The notes: generated by a model not told the origin, from the letters alone. 64,000 nucleotides of DNA from Glutinoglossum americanum (GCA_020080175.1 JAGHQL010000016.1:155519-219518), one strand, 5' to 3'. Positions 46,132 to 58,011 are shown, numbered from the stretch's first letter. Made by a program: numbers and translations.

Positions 46132-46723
46132 CCGGAGAGCCGCCTTGCCCGTTCTCCTGCCTGTCCCTATCGAAAGGAGAAGGAGGTGTTTCGTTCTCCC
46201 TTCTCGCGACAGGAAGCCAGAAGTGGCTCGAGTGGAGTTGGGACCGACAAACATGAGGCTCTTTTCGACCCAAAAAAAAAAAAAGGGTTTAACCGACTTG
46301 ATGCGTTGCCCTACTCTTCCCCTTCCCCCTCCCTCGTTCCCCGTTTTTTTTTTTTTTTCTTTCCCCAGCAACCAAAGCCAGGGCCCCTCCTTCGGGCTCG
46401 CCGACGACGAACGGACGAGAGAGGGTACGCGAGCGAGTCCGACCGATCGACGCAGGGCGGTTTAAAGTTATCGCGGGGGCCCTTTTTTCCTTCCTTCTTT
46501 CTTTCACGTCGTCCTGCATGCGTGCTGTTTTTTTTTTTTTTTTTTTGCGTGCAACGCGTGGCCGGAGGGGTTGGGTTGGGCGGTGTGGTGTGCGGTGCGA
46601 GCAGAGCAGGTTTCAGGACGACGGGATCGCCGACGCGCGACATTCTCGCTCGCGCATCATGCAGGACTGCGCTTTGCTTTTCGCTGTTCTCTTTCTTTTT
46701 TCCTTTTTTTTTTTTTCGCGTTG

Positions 46724-46806
46724 GGCGTGCGTGCGTGCGTGCGTGCGCGAGTGTGCAGGCGGGTAGGCAGGCAGGCAGGCAAGCAAGCAAGCGGGCGGGG
46801 CAGGCA
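46724..46806. repeat. Compound tetranucleotide microsatellite (GTGC)n-(GGCA)n-(AAGC)n
   Basis: Three adjoining four-base arrays: GTGCGTGCGTGC near 46729, GGCAGGCAGGCA near 46767 and AAGCAAGCAAGC near 46780. Confidence 0.85.
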
Positions 46807-47396
46807 AGGACTGTTTTTGTGTTTTGTTTTGTTCTTCCTGGCGCCGAGTCGCGTATGTATGTCGGGTGGATGTAAGGATGGAATGGGTGGGCGACGACGG
46901 GTGGGTGACGGACGGATGGGCTTCTGCAGCGAGTGCCGTTGGTCGGGGTTGTTTTGCTTTGTCGGGCCGGGGAACGGGCGTAGGGCTGTGTCGGAAGAGG
47001 AAAACAAAAATAAAAAAATAAAATAAAAAAAAAAATAAAAGAAACGAGCAACGGTGCGTGTCGTGCGTGTGCGTCCTGCCTGCGCCGTTGGTGGTTCGTT
47101 GCTGGTCGCGTGCGTTGCCGTGCAGCATCGTGTCGTCGAGCCCAAGCAAGGACCCGGTCACACAAACCACCTTGACGTACAACAACATCCGGCCTTTTCT
47201 TTTCTTTTCTCTTCTTTCCTTTTCCCTTCTACACTTTCAGCCTCGCTCTTGCGAAGACCCTCTCCGTCTCTCTCTGCCTTTTTTCTTTTTCCTTTTTTCT
47301 TGAAGTTCGCCGTTTTGGGTTTTCCCGCCCTGGACGGCCAAGGGAACGAGTGGTGGTGAGGAAGGAACGGTGGGAGGATGTCGGGGAGGGAGAGAG

Positions 47397-47440
47397 TGTG
47401 GCTTTGACTTTGGCTTTGGCTTTGGCTTTGGCTACGGTCC
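47397..47440. repeat. (GGCTTT)n microsatellite
   Basis: About five copies of GGCTTT with one GACTTT variant. A chance frame through it would read Gly-Phe repeats, but there is no other coding sign. Confidence 0.85.
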
Positions 47441-48315
47441 ATTTGCCCCTCCGGGAGCGGTGAAGAAGAGGTCAAGTTTGGCCTTCTTGCACTGCTTTTT
47501 TCCCTTTTTTCCCTTTTTTCCCTTCTTGGCGGAGCCGTGTTGGCCGTATTGGGTTTTGATCGGCGTCGAGCCGTAAGGCTGCTGTGTCGTCTTGTCACCC
47601 CAGGCTCTCTCTACTGCCTAAGCCACACTCTCCTCGTCTTTAACCCCTTCTCTCGCACCCATGTCCACCGCTCCAGCAAACTTCCAATTATATTGCCGCC
47701 TCTCAGCATCCATTCGATACGCATTCTTTCAACAAGCATAAACGCCGTACGCCACCGCCCCCACCGCTCGCCGTCTGCCGTCCACCACCACCGCCCAGTC
47801 CGGTGTCCTGGCCCGTTCTTGCCTCGTCCTTTCTGCATACGCGTACGCGGTCTCTGTCTTACTATTTACATGTACTCTGCTTTTTTAGGTTCGTGCGCTA
47901 TGGGCTTCGGGTTTCCCACTATATGGCTTGTCTAAGCCTCAGCCAGTCAGTCGTTGACGGGGTAGGCTGCCCGTAGGGCTTGAGAAAGAATAAACTTTTG
48001 CTTGGTAGGATGGGCTGCGTTCCGTTTGTCTGTATTAACAATCATATCCTTGACCTCTGTCTCGCCCGCCCACCGCCCCCCTCTCACCACAATAGGGCAT
48101 ATAACCCAAACCTTCGCTTCCATCAGGCTGACAACGGCAAGGACGGAAGCAGAGTAAAGCAAAGCAAGTGCTGTATTAAATGCACCTTGCGGTGCGCTGT
48201 CTTTTTTGTCTGTCCGATCTATCCCCCCCCCGAAACCAACGCGAAACAAATTCTAACAAGAACCAAAAAACATTACCCGCCCAATAGCTAAACATGCGAT
48301 CAAACACAACAAATG

Positions 48316-48317
48316 GT

Positions 48318-48352
<35 letters not shown>

Positions 48353-48354
48353 CG
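48316..48354. repeat. (AAC)n microsatellite
   Basis: About twelve uninterrupted AAC triplets, some 230 bp downstream of the zinc-ribbon gene stop. Confidence 0.9.
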
Positions 48355-48583
48355 AGGTGCACGCGACAGATCCACCAAAAAAGCCTCGGTCTCTTAGTAT
48401 GTGACTTGAAACGACAAGAGCCCCCTCGCTCCCTCATTGACTCATAGCTGCATTCGATTTGAGGTTCCGTCGCTTATAGTTTCTGCACAGCCTATTAAAA
48501 AAAAATGGTCAGCTTTGCTACGGCCACGCCCGACTGTAGCAACGTATGTAGGCACTCACTCTCTCCACGCCTTCTTTTTTGGT

Positions 48584-48865
48584 CTAATAGAAGGTGCAAT
48601 AGCCGCACTGGTCGTGCTGGCACCTCATGCATCGAAGATCGTATCTAACGCTCTGCGAATCCGTGCCACAGCAGTGGCACTGCCAAAGAGTGGCTACCGG
48701 TGGTCCATATTGGTGGGTCAGAGGACTATGCTGGTACCGGTGCTGATGCTGATGGTGGTGCCCTTGGCGGGGGCTGCCTTGGCCGGTAGGGGCATGTGTC
48801 TGTGGTTGATAGGAACCCCCCACCATCGAGTTAAGGAAGGGTGTGCTCCTGGTGTAGTCTGACAT
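48584..48865 (-). CDS. Small zinc-ribbon protein, paralogue A (93 aa)
   Basis: Single-exon gene. The N-terminal 55 residues are Gln/His/Pro-rich and disordered (QGHHHQHQHRYQHSP). The C-terminus is a compact cysteine module with spacing C-x2-C-x12-C-x2-C-x4-C-x2-C beginning at Trp-Gln-Cys and ending CGYCTFY. The same spacing, preceded by the same Trp, recurs in the gene at 54672-55090. I recall similar short CxxC-rich proteins being common in filamentous ascomycetes, but no function is known to me. TATA-like TTATAAAG lies about 190 bp upstream on the minus strand (near 49050). Confidence 0.7.
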   Translation of the reverse strand: MSDYTRSTPFLNSMVGGSYQPQTHAPTGQGSPRQGHHHQHQHRYQHSPLTHQYGPPVATLWQCHCCGTDSQSVRYDLRCMRCQHDQCGYCTFY

Positions 48866-50619
48866 TTTCTTCTAAGGTACTGCAGGCGCATCAGCTCATG
48901 TTCTCAGGAAAGAGAGGATAGAATGTGTGTATGGTACTGTAGTATTCTGTTTGCTTTGAGTTTTCTCAGGGAGACGACTTTCTTGTTTATAGTGCGGCGA
49001 TGTCTGTGTACGATTTTTTTTTTGGGGAGTTTGCTCGGGAAGACACCTTTATAACTCAGTTTTGCATTCACCTAGTATAGATGAAAAAGGAGGCGCAAAC
49101 GAGGCGGCCAGTTCTTTCGATAGCCTGAGGGCGTCAACCACCCGGTTGAGAGGTGTTTCATCGCCCCCTATGTTTCTCCCAACATCTCCTGGGCTGCATT
49201 AACACGAAAGCGGCGAAAGGCGTTATTCATACTCCTCTAAAATCAACCTCAGCTGCCATTGTCCAAAAGCTTCCAGGGCAGGCGATTGGTGATAGACCAG
49301 ATTTGCCCGTTCTCCGGCTATGAATCAGGAATGTTTTTGGGCAGTGTCACGAAGCCCAAACACCGAAATATGACAATAATTGGGCCAAGTGGAAAAGGCG
49401 TAATCATTCTGCCAAGGCCAGGCGGATTTGGCAGTAAGGTACGGTTAATACCCTGTAGGTCCTTTGAGATCGTTGCCTGCGAAAAGGGGCGACAAGCAAT
49501 GCCGGCCGCGGGAATACAGCCAGGTAACGCGCCACCCTCCAAGCCCCACAGGAAGTGACAGATTCGTGGCCGGTGAATAATATAAGGCTAATTTCCAGCG
49601 TAACTGCCTCCGCTAACGTCGACCGGCGGAAGTGAACAATGAACAGAACAATTTGAAGCCCTAAAAAAATGCCCCGGCGATGTCCGAGACGCAGTAGATG
49701 TTGGAACTTGAACGCAGCTATGAATATGATGGACTAAGCTTTAGGAACGACTCACATGAGAAATGTAAGGCAAACAACAGGGTAAAAAGAAGGCGAGCAG
49801 GTAGCGGCCGCCCAAACACCAAGAGATGCTCATGGGCAGCAGGGCAGAATTAAATTCATCCCAAGACCTAGGCCAAATAGATTCAAGGTCCATCATTCCT
49901 TGACTCAGGCATTCCTTCTCTCTCGGTGACACAGCACGAAGCGCACGATGCCTGATATTGGAACCTTGAAGAGAACGAAAGCCATGGAGACAAGTCTAAC
50001 TGAGTCACCAAACAGTGTATCGCCGACGCCTTAGGCCTTTCACCCAGAGATGAGCAGTGAATGATGAGCGATTTTTTCAAAAAAAAAACTACTTTGTATC
50101 CTGAAAAGAGTGCCTTAGTCTAAGCAACGAAACCCCACCGCTTGCAGGATGTGGGAAACGCGCAGCAGTCCGCCTCTTCGGAAAACACAATGACTCTAGC
50201 TACGCGCCGCCGAAGGGGAAGAAGAGCATCTGGATGCCGAGGGGGCTATGAGTCTTGACGACGCTCGGGGAGATAGATTCGCCATGCAGGATTCTTTGCG
50301 TAGTCGTGTAGTGAGGCACACTCGATCGGGTGATGAAAGAGAGGCGGTGCCGCTTTTTTGGAACCGGCGATGGTGTTTCAGTTGAATCATTCCTAGAAAG
50401 CCCCGCGGTTAGCGAGCAGTATGCCTATGGACACGCCCGAGGTCCAGGCTATGCCAGGCTCTGGCTTAACTAGCGTACCGCGTATCAGGCTGTTTGTGAT
50501 AAGTCGCCGCTCTATTCAGCCCAGCACGTTCGGCTGTTCGCTCTAGTTATCCCGGACGCGGGCTTACTTCAGCATCAACCGCGCGATGGAGGTCATCAAT
50601 CCACCTGCACTTTCGTAAC
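48866..50619. other. Intergenic, between zinc-ribbon A and PFA5
   Basis: About 1.75 kb between divergent genes. No recognisable exon; frames at 49259-49558 on both strands are mutual shadows. A nine-base T-run near 49014 and a ten-base A-run near 50080 are the only low-complexity spots. Confidence 0.5.
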
Positions 50620-52729
50620 ATGGCCAGATGGAATGACAAGAGTGCCAACATTTGGGCTGCCCAGGTCATTCCCTGGCTGTTAGCGGGCATCGTCGGTTAC
50701 GTTTCGTGGGTTGTGGTAAAATTGGTCTGCGGTAAGCTGGGAAGCTCTCAACTCTGAGGTCACAAGAAACTCACCCAACGCGCGGCGTAGTCGGTTATCT
50801 TTTGCGACCCTCGAAAGAAGAGCGTGTCCAATCTCGACCTGGACCAGCAGTTGCAATTATTACTGTCTATTTTGTCATTCTGTTACCCGCGCTGTGGAGC
50901 TACTTCCGAATTATCTACATCATTGTAACCGATCCTGGATATGTGCCGCGCAGCGAGCTGTGGCATCAGCAACGCCGGAGGGATCAGCGCGATAAGGGGA
51001 GGCATCACCGCAAGAAATCACGCCCCGGCTCTGGATCCCAAGAGAAGAGACCCGGTCATTCCTGGCCGGATGGGGATACTGAACTTGGCAACGGCAGCGG
51101 AGGTCTCGGGCAAGCCTACAGCTCAACTGTCCCTTTAGACCAACGAGATATGTCTATTCCGCCGCCTGGGCTTGAGCAGTTCTACACAAAAGATGTCTTT
51201 GTCTGCCAAGATAACGGCAGTCCTATCTGGTGCACTATCTGCCTCAATTGGAAGCCAGATAGAACTCATCATTGCCGCGAAGTAGGACGATGTGTTCGGA
51301 AAATGGATCACTTTTGCCCATGGTAAGCTGGACACGGACCTACCTTGTGCTGGCGATGTTCTTTGATCGAGGGTTGATCAAAGCTTGGAGGGAACACTGC
51401 GGCGTCTTCCCACCAGCCGTCCTTCCTAAACCACCGCAACATCTCTAGATCCTAGACCATGTCGCAATTGGATATTCCCAAGTAGATGCTGACATATATG
51501 CCGTGTGCGATAGGGCTGGCGGGATCATTTCAGAGACAAGCTTGAAGTACTTCCTGCAGTTTGTGGCCTACGCCACGATTTATTGGGCCTTTGTCCTTAT
51601 CGTAATAGCCTTCTTTGTGGCTGAGCGGATGCGACAGGTACGTTTGTCTCATACAAGATGAATCAACCACCAATCAGGAATTTTCTCGGTGTGGTTGGTG
51701 GTGTGAGGTCTTTAGTCGAAAACCTTTTGAGCAAATCCCTCATCAAACCCTCCCCGCGCACCATTTGCCTCTGGGCGAGCAATGGGCTCGCCTTAAGAAA
51801 GCTTATTCGCACTTCGCCGTCTGTCACGGCTACTATCCTCTAGCCCTATTGAAGCTTCCGAGTGTCTTTGAGAATGTGCGTGCTCTAGCCAGAACAAGGC
51901 TAACGCGGCCGCAAGCAGTCCGGTGGGGTAAATGCTCACTGGTTTGTAGCTCTCGGCTTGTCAGTATACCCTCTTTCTCTAAGGTATCCGCCGCTAAACA
52001 AAGTGTAGTGCTGGGCTCTTCGGACTATTTGCATTTGGCATGACATCGGGTACGACACAGCTAATTTTGCTCAACACAACGACAGTCGAGAACTTGACAC
52101 GAAAGACGAAGGTGTGGCAACTCGCCATCCTAAATCCAAGACCGGACACTATAGGATCTTCGCCTTCGAACACCCCCAAGGTCGCCTATCATCAGGTTAC
52201 GTATGGCCTACCTAGACAAACACCGAGCCAAGACAATCCATCAATACAGTCGGGTCATCGCTCAGATGCACCGGAGAATCCCCGCCCCACGGAGACTTCG
52301 CCGCCCTTTCGCACATTTGCAATATTGAAAACTCGACCAGGAGAAAACCCTTGGGATCTAGGAAAGTCGAAAAATTTTCAATCCGTCATGGGTGAGAGGT
52401 GGTGGGACTGGTTTCTCCCCATAAAACGTAGTCCTTCCTGCAGCCATGACCGAGGAGACAGTGCCTTCCCCCTGGGGAATGTCGTGGACCGGATGCGAAG
52501 AGAAGCAGGAATACCGCTTGCAGCAGGCGGTGAAACCTCCCGGATATCGCGGCAACCGCCACATCACCGAAGTCACAAAAGCTCAACGTCGGGTGAGCCA
52601 CCGCCGCTGCAGAACCGAGGACACAGCAAGCACCGTTCTGACGGATCTCGGCATTCGGGCAAAGGGAGACGAGATAGACGAAAGGGGGGGGCAGATACCG
52701 GTGAGCTGGATGGGAGAGAGCATCGGTGA
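50620..52729 (+). CDS. PFA5: Palmitoyltransferase Pfa5 (DHHC family, DHFC variant)
   Basis: Membrane S-acyltransferase that transfers palmitate to protein cysteines. Exons 50620-50731, 50791-51322, 51514-51637, 51919-51959 and 52009-52729 give 509 aa. Two N-terminal membrane helices ([37 protein letters not shown]) are followed by [11 protein letters not shown]. The Cys-rich domain reads [32 protein letters not shown], so the signature is DHFC, not DHHC; the active Cys is present. Helices 3 and 4 come after splicing ([21 protein letters not shown]), then [17 protein letters not shown], the conserved TTxE element. Exon 4 is 41 nt. Exon 5 encodes a long basic, disordered tail. For intron 4, the GTCAGT donor is preferred over GTATAC by phase. 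Confidence 0.88.
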
Positions 52730-54671
52730 TGACGCCTTTCCCTCATAATCGCCAAAAAAAAAAAAATTATGTGGCCACGATATCCCCTTGCCGTAATGCC
52801 GAGATTTCGTCTTAGATATATATCTCAAGGGGTGCCTCGTAAGGCGTTGGCGTCGTGTGTTTATTGCATTGCGTGGGCGAAAATAAGTGGGGGTTTGTTG
52901 TCGAGCATGTACATGCACGTATGTGTTGGACAGGGCGGGTTTCATTGGCTGGGCGAGCTGGATCATATATATATATATATTTTTGGTTCCCTTCACCTTC
53001 GTGTCCCTCCTTTGGCTCCTTATTTTCTTAAAGAGAAAAGAAATATATATATATATACATAACGAATCCCTCGCTCCCTCTCCACTATAATTCCCTAACA
53101 CGTCCACCCATTGACCCAATTACACCCGCAACTGGTCGAGCTGGAATGTGACGTGGCGATGGGGGCTAATGTTTGTTTATTTTATACTTTCTCCATAGTG
53201 GAGCTAAACAAGCCATTAAGGGTAGAGAAGAGAAGAAGAAGAAAAACTCTATACCGTACACACAGCCAGCCCTCTCCCCGATACCAGCACCAGACGTCGA
53301 CCCGGCGCCCGCGCGTCGCGTCGCGCCGTGTACGTACAGAACGGGGATCCGCACCGAGAGAAAACATATCCGACCGGGATTGCCGCTGCCGTCGTTGTTG
53401 CTGGGGGGGGGGGAAAGCAAATGAACCGGGGGAGGGGTTTGCATGTTCCCCCCTCCCCCCCCGGTTCTGGATAGAGATCGCCCATGCATCCCGCATTCCG
53501 GGCGCCGGGGGAGGCTTTTTTTTTTTTTTTCTTCCTCCCCTTCGCTTTGGGGCGTGTGTGGGCGGGCAGGGGGAGCGGCTGGGGCGATGACGACGAGGTG
53601 CTTGTCTAGCCTACCTGCGTGGGGGGTTTGTCGCGTGGGTGGGTTGGGGAGCCCTAGGGCCTGGAGGGGGACGGTGTGTATACGCGCGAATACGCACGCA
53701 TACGTGTCTGGCGTTTTTGCCCTGAGTTTGTTTGTGTAGCTGCTTGGTTGGTTGGAGGGGGGGGCAGTGATTAGAGGGAAGGGAAGGGAGTAGGGGTATG
53801 TTGTTGGGGTATTAGCCTTTTTTTTATTTTTATTTTTCCTTTTAGTGTCGGGTGTAGAGGATAGACTGTCTATTGTATGGGCCTTATGGCTGAGTGCGAT
53901 GCTACGCGTGGCCGTATGGGTGGCTATACGTAGGTACGTGTTTGGGTGGAGTTGGTTGCTGTGTGAAGTTCGGGGGTAATGGGCATTACCGTTTTCGTTG
54001 CAAGGTCATCTGAGTATTTTCTATTAATATTTTGTTTATGTCTCTTGGGCGTTGGGAGTGGCAACTATAGGGCCATGAAGCAAGAGGTTGACTAGCTGGA
54101 AGTTGGCCATTCGGATGTCGAGGTTCCTTGACAAATAGACGTGGGCTTCGTGGTGGCGTGGGTTGTGAGTGGAACTTAGGGTTCTGTGTTCTCGTGAGAC
54201 CCTAGTAGTGTAAAAAGATTCTTGCGATGGCCATCGACTTTGATTGTTTGGTAATGAGGTAACGACCGAGAAGTAACAAAAACAAGACAAAAACTCAGTG
54301 AGAAAGCGAAAAGGGGCACAAGGATTTGTTTCTAGGATGTTGAATCCAGGTAACCAAAACTTGGGGAGCCCAAAGGAAACTTGTCGACGAGAACGCGAGT
54401 TGAAAGAAATGGGCACAAACGACTGAAAACACTAGGACCATCTAGTTCTTATGCGCCTCCCTCCAAGGGACTCCAAATTCCCTAGATGCGTCATGTCTAG
54501 GGCGTAGCAAGAAACGAAACTCAGGCCATGTTGTACCGTCTTCCAGTGCTACGAAAGCTACGAAAGCCGGAAAGAGAGGGCGCTGACGCAAATAGTCTAA
54601 CGGGGTTCAAAAAAGGACAAGCAAGAAAGACGACACACCACCGCCGCTAGTAGAAAAGGAAAGCCGCATAA
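52730..54671. other. 1.9-kb gene-free, low-complexity region
   Basis: Between the PFA5 3' end and the 3' end of zinc-ribbon paralogue B. It holds an A-run (near 52755), two TA arrays, G-runs (53404, 53757), a T17-type run (near 53515) and GT/G-rich text (53550-54000). No believable gene; frames on all six readings are tract-driven. Confidence 0.55.
52964..53058. repeat. Pair of (TA)n arrays
   Basis: TA arrays of about nine units (52964-52981) and eight units (53042-53058), some 60 bp apart. Each is self-complementary, and the two could pair with each other. Confidence 0.85.
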
Positions 54672-55090
54672 TCAAACATGGTGGGTCGTGCAATTACCAC
54701 ATCTCGGTACGCCACATACAGGGCATCTCTCATCGGCCAGTGCAATGAGGTTCGTTGCGTGGCACTGACAGCACACCCACACGTCCGTCGGGTCTGGCAC
54801 GTATGTTTTTGGGGTCTCGTCTGGCCGGTATGGCGACTCGGGGGCCGGTGGGCGGTAGTTGGAGGTACTGCCAATGCTCTGGCCGGTGCCATTGGTCTCG
54901 TGAAGGGCGGCGTAGTTGAATATGACGTCAATGTTCTGGTGGATATCATTTGTCCCGTTAAGTGCAAAGCGGTTTGCAGCATATGAATTTGGTGACCCGC
55001 CGGTCCTTCGGGAATCAGTGCCATGCACATAAAGGAGTGGGTAGGTATCAGTAAAGAGTAGAGGTACTTCTCTTCCAACGTGAGACTCAT
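54672..55090 (-). CDS. Small zinc-ribbon protein, paralogue B (118 aa)
   Basis: Proposed two-exon gene: 55068-55090 and 54672-55005, 118 aa starting MSLTLEEKTGGSPNS. The long second-exon frame has no ATG before the zinc module. A 62-nt intron (donor GTACCT, branch-like TACTGAT, acceptor CGAAG) links it to an ATG in good context. A TTATAAAA box lies about 100 bp upstream (minus strand, near 55195). The N-terminal 80 residues are Asn/Thr/Pro-rich. The C-terminal module starts VWVCCQC and ends CGNCTTHHV, with spacing C-x2-C-x12-C-x2-C-x4-C-x2-C, identical to paralogue A. The start exon is the least certain part. Confidence 0.6.
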
Positions 55091-58011
55091 TTCGGTTGGA
55101 TTGGTGACCGGGCGTAGGGTAGTGAATCCTATGCTCGCTCTGTCGCTATGTGGGTAACGCGATAAGGTCTTTGACAACTAAAGTTTCGAGTTTTATAAGC
55201 CGAACTGGGAGGGCTTGAAGTGCGTTCTGTTGAATGGGTGCTGGCCGTCCTTGGGTACGAACGGTAAGCAGGTTTATATATCATGGACGACAATGATCTT
55301 CCGAACTAGCGTCACAGACGACACCAAATAGCCTCCACAGTGTACGGTACGGCCCCTGCCTCATCTGATCTGGCTGTTTGGGCTGCTGACGGCTATAGCA
55401 TTGCCCAAGGGCACAACAACGGGATGCGGCAAGGGCAGTGCCCTCATCTGGAGTATTAGTGCTCAGTCCGACGGTGTGGGAGCAGCGACGAAAACATGAG
55501 AGAGTCACATTAGAGTAAGCAATTGGTGGCCAATCATCCCGCAGGGCTTTTGGGATCGTGGCGACTGAGTCGACGTAGTGGACTGGTAAGGACGAGAGAT
55601 TTCTTCCGTCCTGTCTGCTTGAGGTCAGGCGGTAGCTGGCGACGGTGCCCCACGACAGAAAGGTAGACAGGTTGAATTAAAGATCGGCGATAGGTGTGCG
55701 AAGCTACGGGAGACGAAAGCGAGGGAGTGCAGTAGCGGAGTGCTATCTAGGAGGCTATGTTACTAAACTAAAAGCGTTAGCAAAGATTCAGGGCTTTCTA
55801 GCAAAGGACGCTATGCTCGAAGGTTCCTGTTGACCTGGTCGGCGCAAGCCTTAGATTTGGTAGCTCATGAAACGTAGCATAGGTCCTGATTCTCTTAGGA
55901 GCTTCCAAAAGCATCTCCTGGGAGCGAGCCGGGAAGACATGGTTGTTCCATTTAGTCTAGACTTTAGAAGCATTATAGACTCTCTTCTGCCTCAAGCGAA
56001 CTGATATGGGGGGTGGGATAGCTATTAGACGGCTCCGTGATCAAGGTCGCATCGTATTCCGGGCGACGCTTAGCCGCTGGAGGGGTGGATTGCCTGTATG
56101 CGCGTACATGCTTTTGGGTTTGAGTAAGTATAAACGGTGACTCTCCGGATTCCGTTGTACATCTACCGTTCACCGCCAGTCTAAATGAACTACTTTGGCT
56201 GCAAGCTGTTGTCTAACCTTCATTGCCCGGCGGTCCTAGAGGTGCTGTGTTGTTAGAGTAAACAAGGAACTTGTAGCCTCGTTAACCTAGGTAGTGCTGG
56301 AAGAGCCTCAGTCCAACACCACATGACTCTTGATTTCGGCAATCCCTATTTCATGCCTGCAGTTCCGTGCTTGTTGGGAGTTGGTGGGCGCGCCTTGTAA
56401 CCATGCCGACTGGAGATTGATGTCGTACCATGACCTGTGGGAGCTGCTCCCACGCGGGAATGTGGTAATTGAATTAAGAGAACTACCAGTGGCCGCAAGC
56501 GTTCCGTGGATCAAATGATGATGGGTATTGAAAGTTCGGCCACCGGGCCATGCATTAGCTGGGGATAGGCCGCTAGCACCGTATCCTTTGGATCAAAGTT
56601 AGACTGACAACGGTGGGGCGCCTTGGTCAACCGTTAGGGAGAACAACGGCGCACCTGGTCGGCAGGTCCAATGGCGCTGGCGCATACAGTGGCTCGGAAT
56701 GGATAACGGGGCTGTAAGGAGTGGTCATTGAACTTGAATGCGAAATGCGAACGGGGAGCAGGCTGGACAGCGGAAAGTCAACATAGCGCTAATGGGAGCC
56801 GCAAGGACGCAAACAATGTATGTACTGTCTGTCATATTCGAAGAGCTTTCAGGAAACTACAGAATCAGCCTCATCTGGGAGTTTGGTTTAAATGACGAGA
56901 GCAAGAATTCTGCAAGAAGATAATTGCGGATGTAAAGAGTAATTCGAGTTCCCACTTTATCCCAAACACTACAAATCACGACTATGGTTGAGAAAAAGAA
57001 AATTTATCCGCCGCTCTCTTGAATCAACAATGCAAAAACAAATCTGCTTATGGTGTACGCAGTCTTCGTAGCCGCCTTCTGTCGTTTATGCTCTCAAGGA
57101 CCTAGAATGAGACATTGTTGCATTGGGTGGATAGGAGTAAACCCGCAGCCCGTTCTGAGTTGTATCGGAAAACGATGGTCAACTAAAACTTATAAGCCCG
57201 TACTAATACTATCCTCACGATTCTCCTGGTGGCTTGGTCCGATAACTAACCTATGTAAGTACTCGGCCGTCAATGTCCTCGAATTTCAACTGGGTGCGTT
57301 GGGTTACCGGGACTCGATTCGCCACACCCCACCTTTGCGTAACTCCAGTAGGTAATTTCTCATTGACCCTTCCTCTGGATGCTGCAATACCTGGGATAGT
57401 TTATTTGCTTCATGGCCCTCGATAGCCCGTCGGTTTGGTTGACACTGATTTTGCCGAAGTAAATGGCATATTGTTTGGAAGACCTATGGGTACCCTATTG
57501 CTTCTTATAGAAAGGTTTAATGTAGATAAATGAAAGGGCCTCCTTGAGTAACTCAATCAAGGGACGGCAAGCAGCATGTCGCCCCTATGTGTACTTTCCA
57601 GTTAGTGCGAGTCTACCTGTTCTCTCGCCGAGCTCTGAGAATTTAACTTACTACACGGCCCACCAAAATGTCGTGCTAGAAAATGCGCATGCAGCTAGCT
57701 ATCGAGAGACCTTCGTATAAAACCACGGGCATGTCTCTTCAGTCGCTGCCTTGGCACGATACATACTACTACGAGGTACTATTAGGCACTGCGACAGAAA
57801 AGAAAAAATTCCCAAAAAATTTTCGGTAGGCGGAAAATCGTTGTGGCTGTATTTTCCGTAGTGTTGGGCTGCGGATGCTTGGGAAACAAGGGCCATACGT
57901 TTTCATGATTGACTCTCTCGTCATCTCCGCAACGAGGCATCGATGATGACTATCATACATATTCCATAATGAAGAGATAAAGAGAGAGCTTATCTGAATG
58001 GCTATAACAGC
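55091..58011. other. 2.9-kb intergenic region without recognised gene
   Basis: Unlike 52.7-54.0 kb the base composition is ordinary and there are no long homopolymers. No frame exceeds about 100 codons with family resemblance. The left end holds the promoter of zinc-ribbon B and the right end that of pol eta. I could not find terminal repeats or transposase remnants by eye. Confidence 0.45.

Larger units (their letters stand above)
45487..48583. other. 3.1-kb gene-free, homopolymer- and microsatellite-rich region
   Basis: Lies between the RabGAP 3' end and the 3' end of the first small zinc-ribbon gene. It is dominated by T-runs on the plus strand (46086-46131, near 46340, near 46530, near 46700), A-runs (46272, 47010-47040) and several microsatellites. 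Long overlapping frames at 45940-47600 on all frames consist of Phe/Lys/Arg runs from these tracts and are not believable. CT-rich wording resembles long fungal promoters or leaders, yet no plus-strand CDS follows. Confidence 0.6.

Noticed and set aside
45940-47600. Several overlapping open frames of 70-284 codons on both strands
   Set aside because: They consist of Phe, Lys, Arg and Cys runs from homopolymers and tetranucleotide repeats and are open in many frames at once, so stop-poor low complexity explains them.
49259-49558. Open frame of 99 codons on the plus strand and 74 on the minus strand
   Set aside because: Mutually overlapping, no domain or family resemblance, no intron or promoter support.
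54647-55177. Alternative 176-codon frame across zinc-ribbon B, starting MSKTLSRYPHSD
   Set aside because: It reads the zinc module out of frame into Thr/Pro/Arg-rich sequence; the frame with the cysteine spacing shared with paralogue A is the real one.
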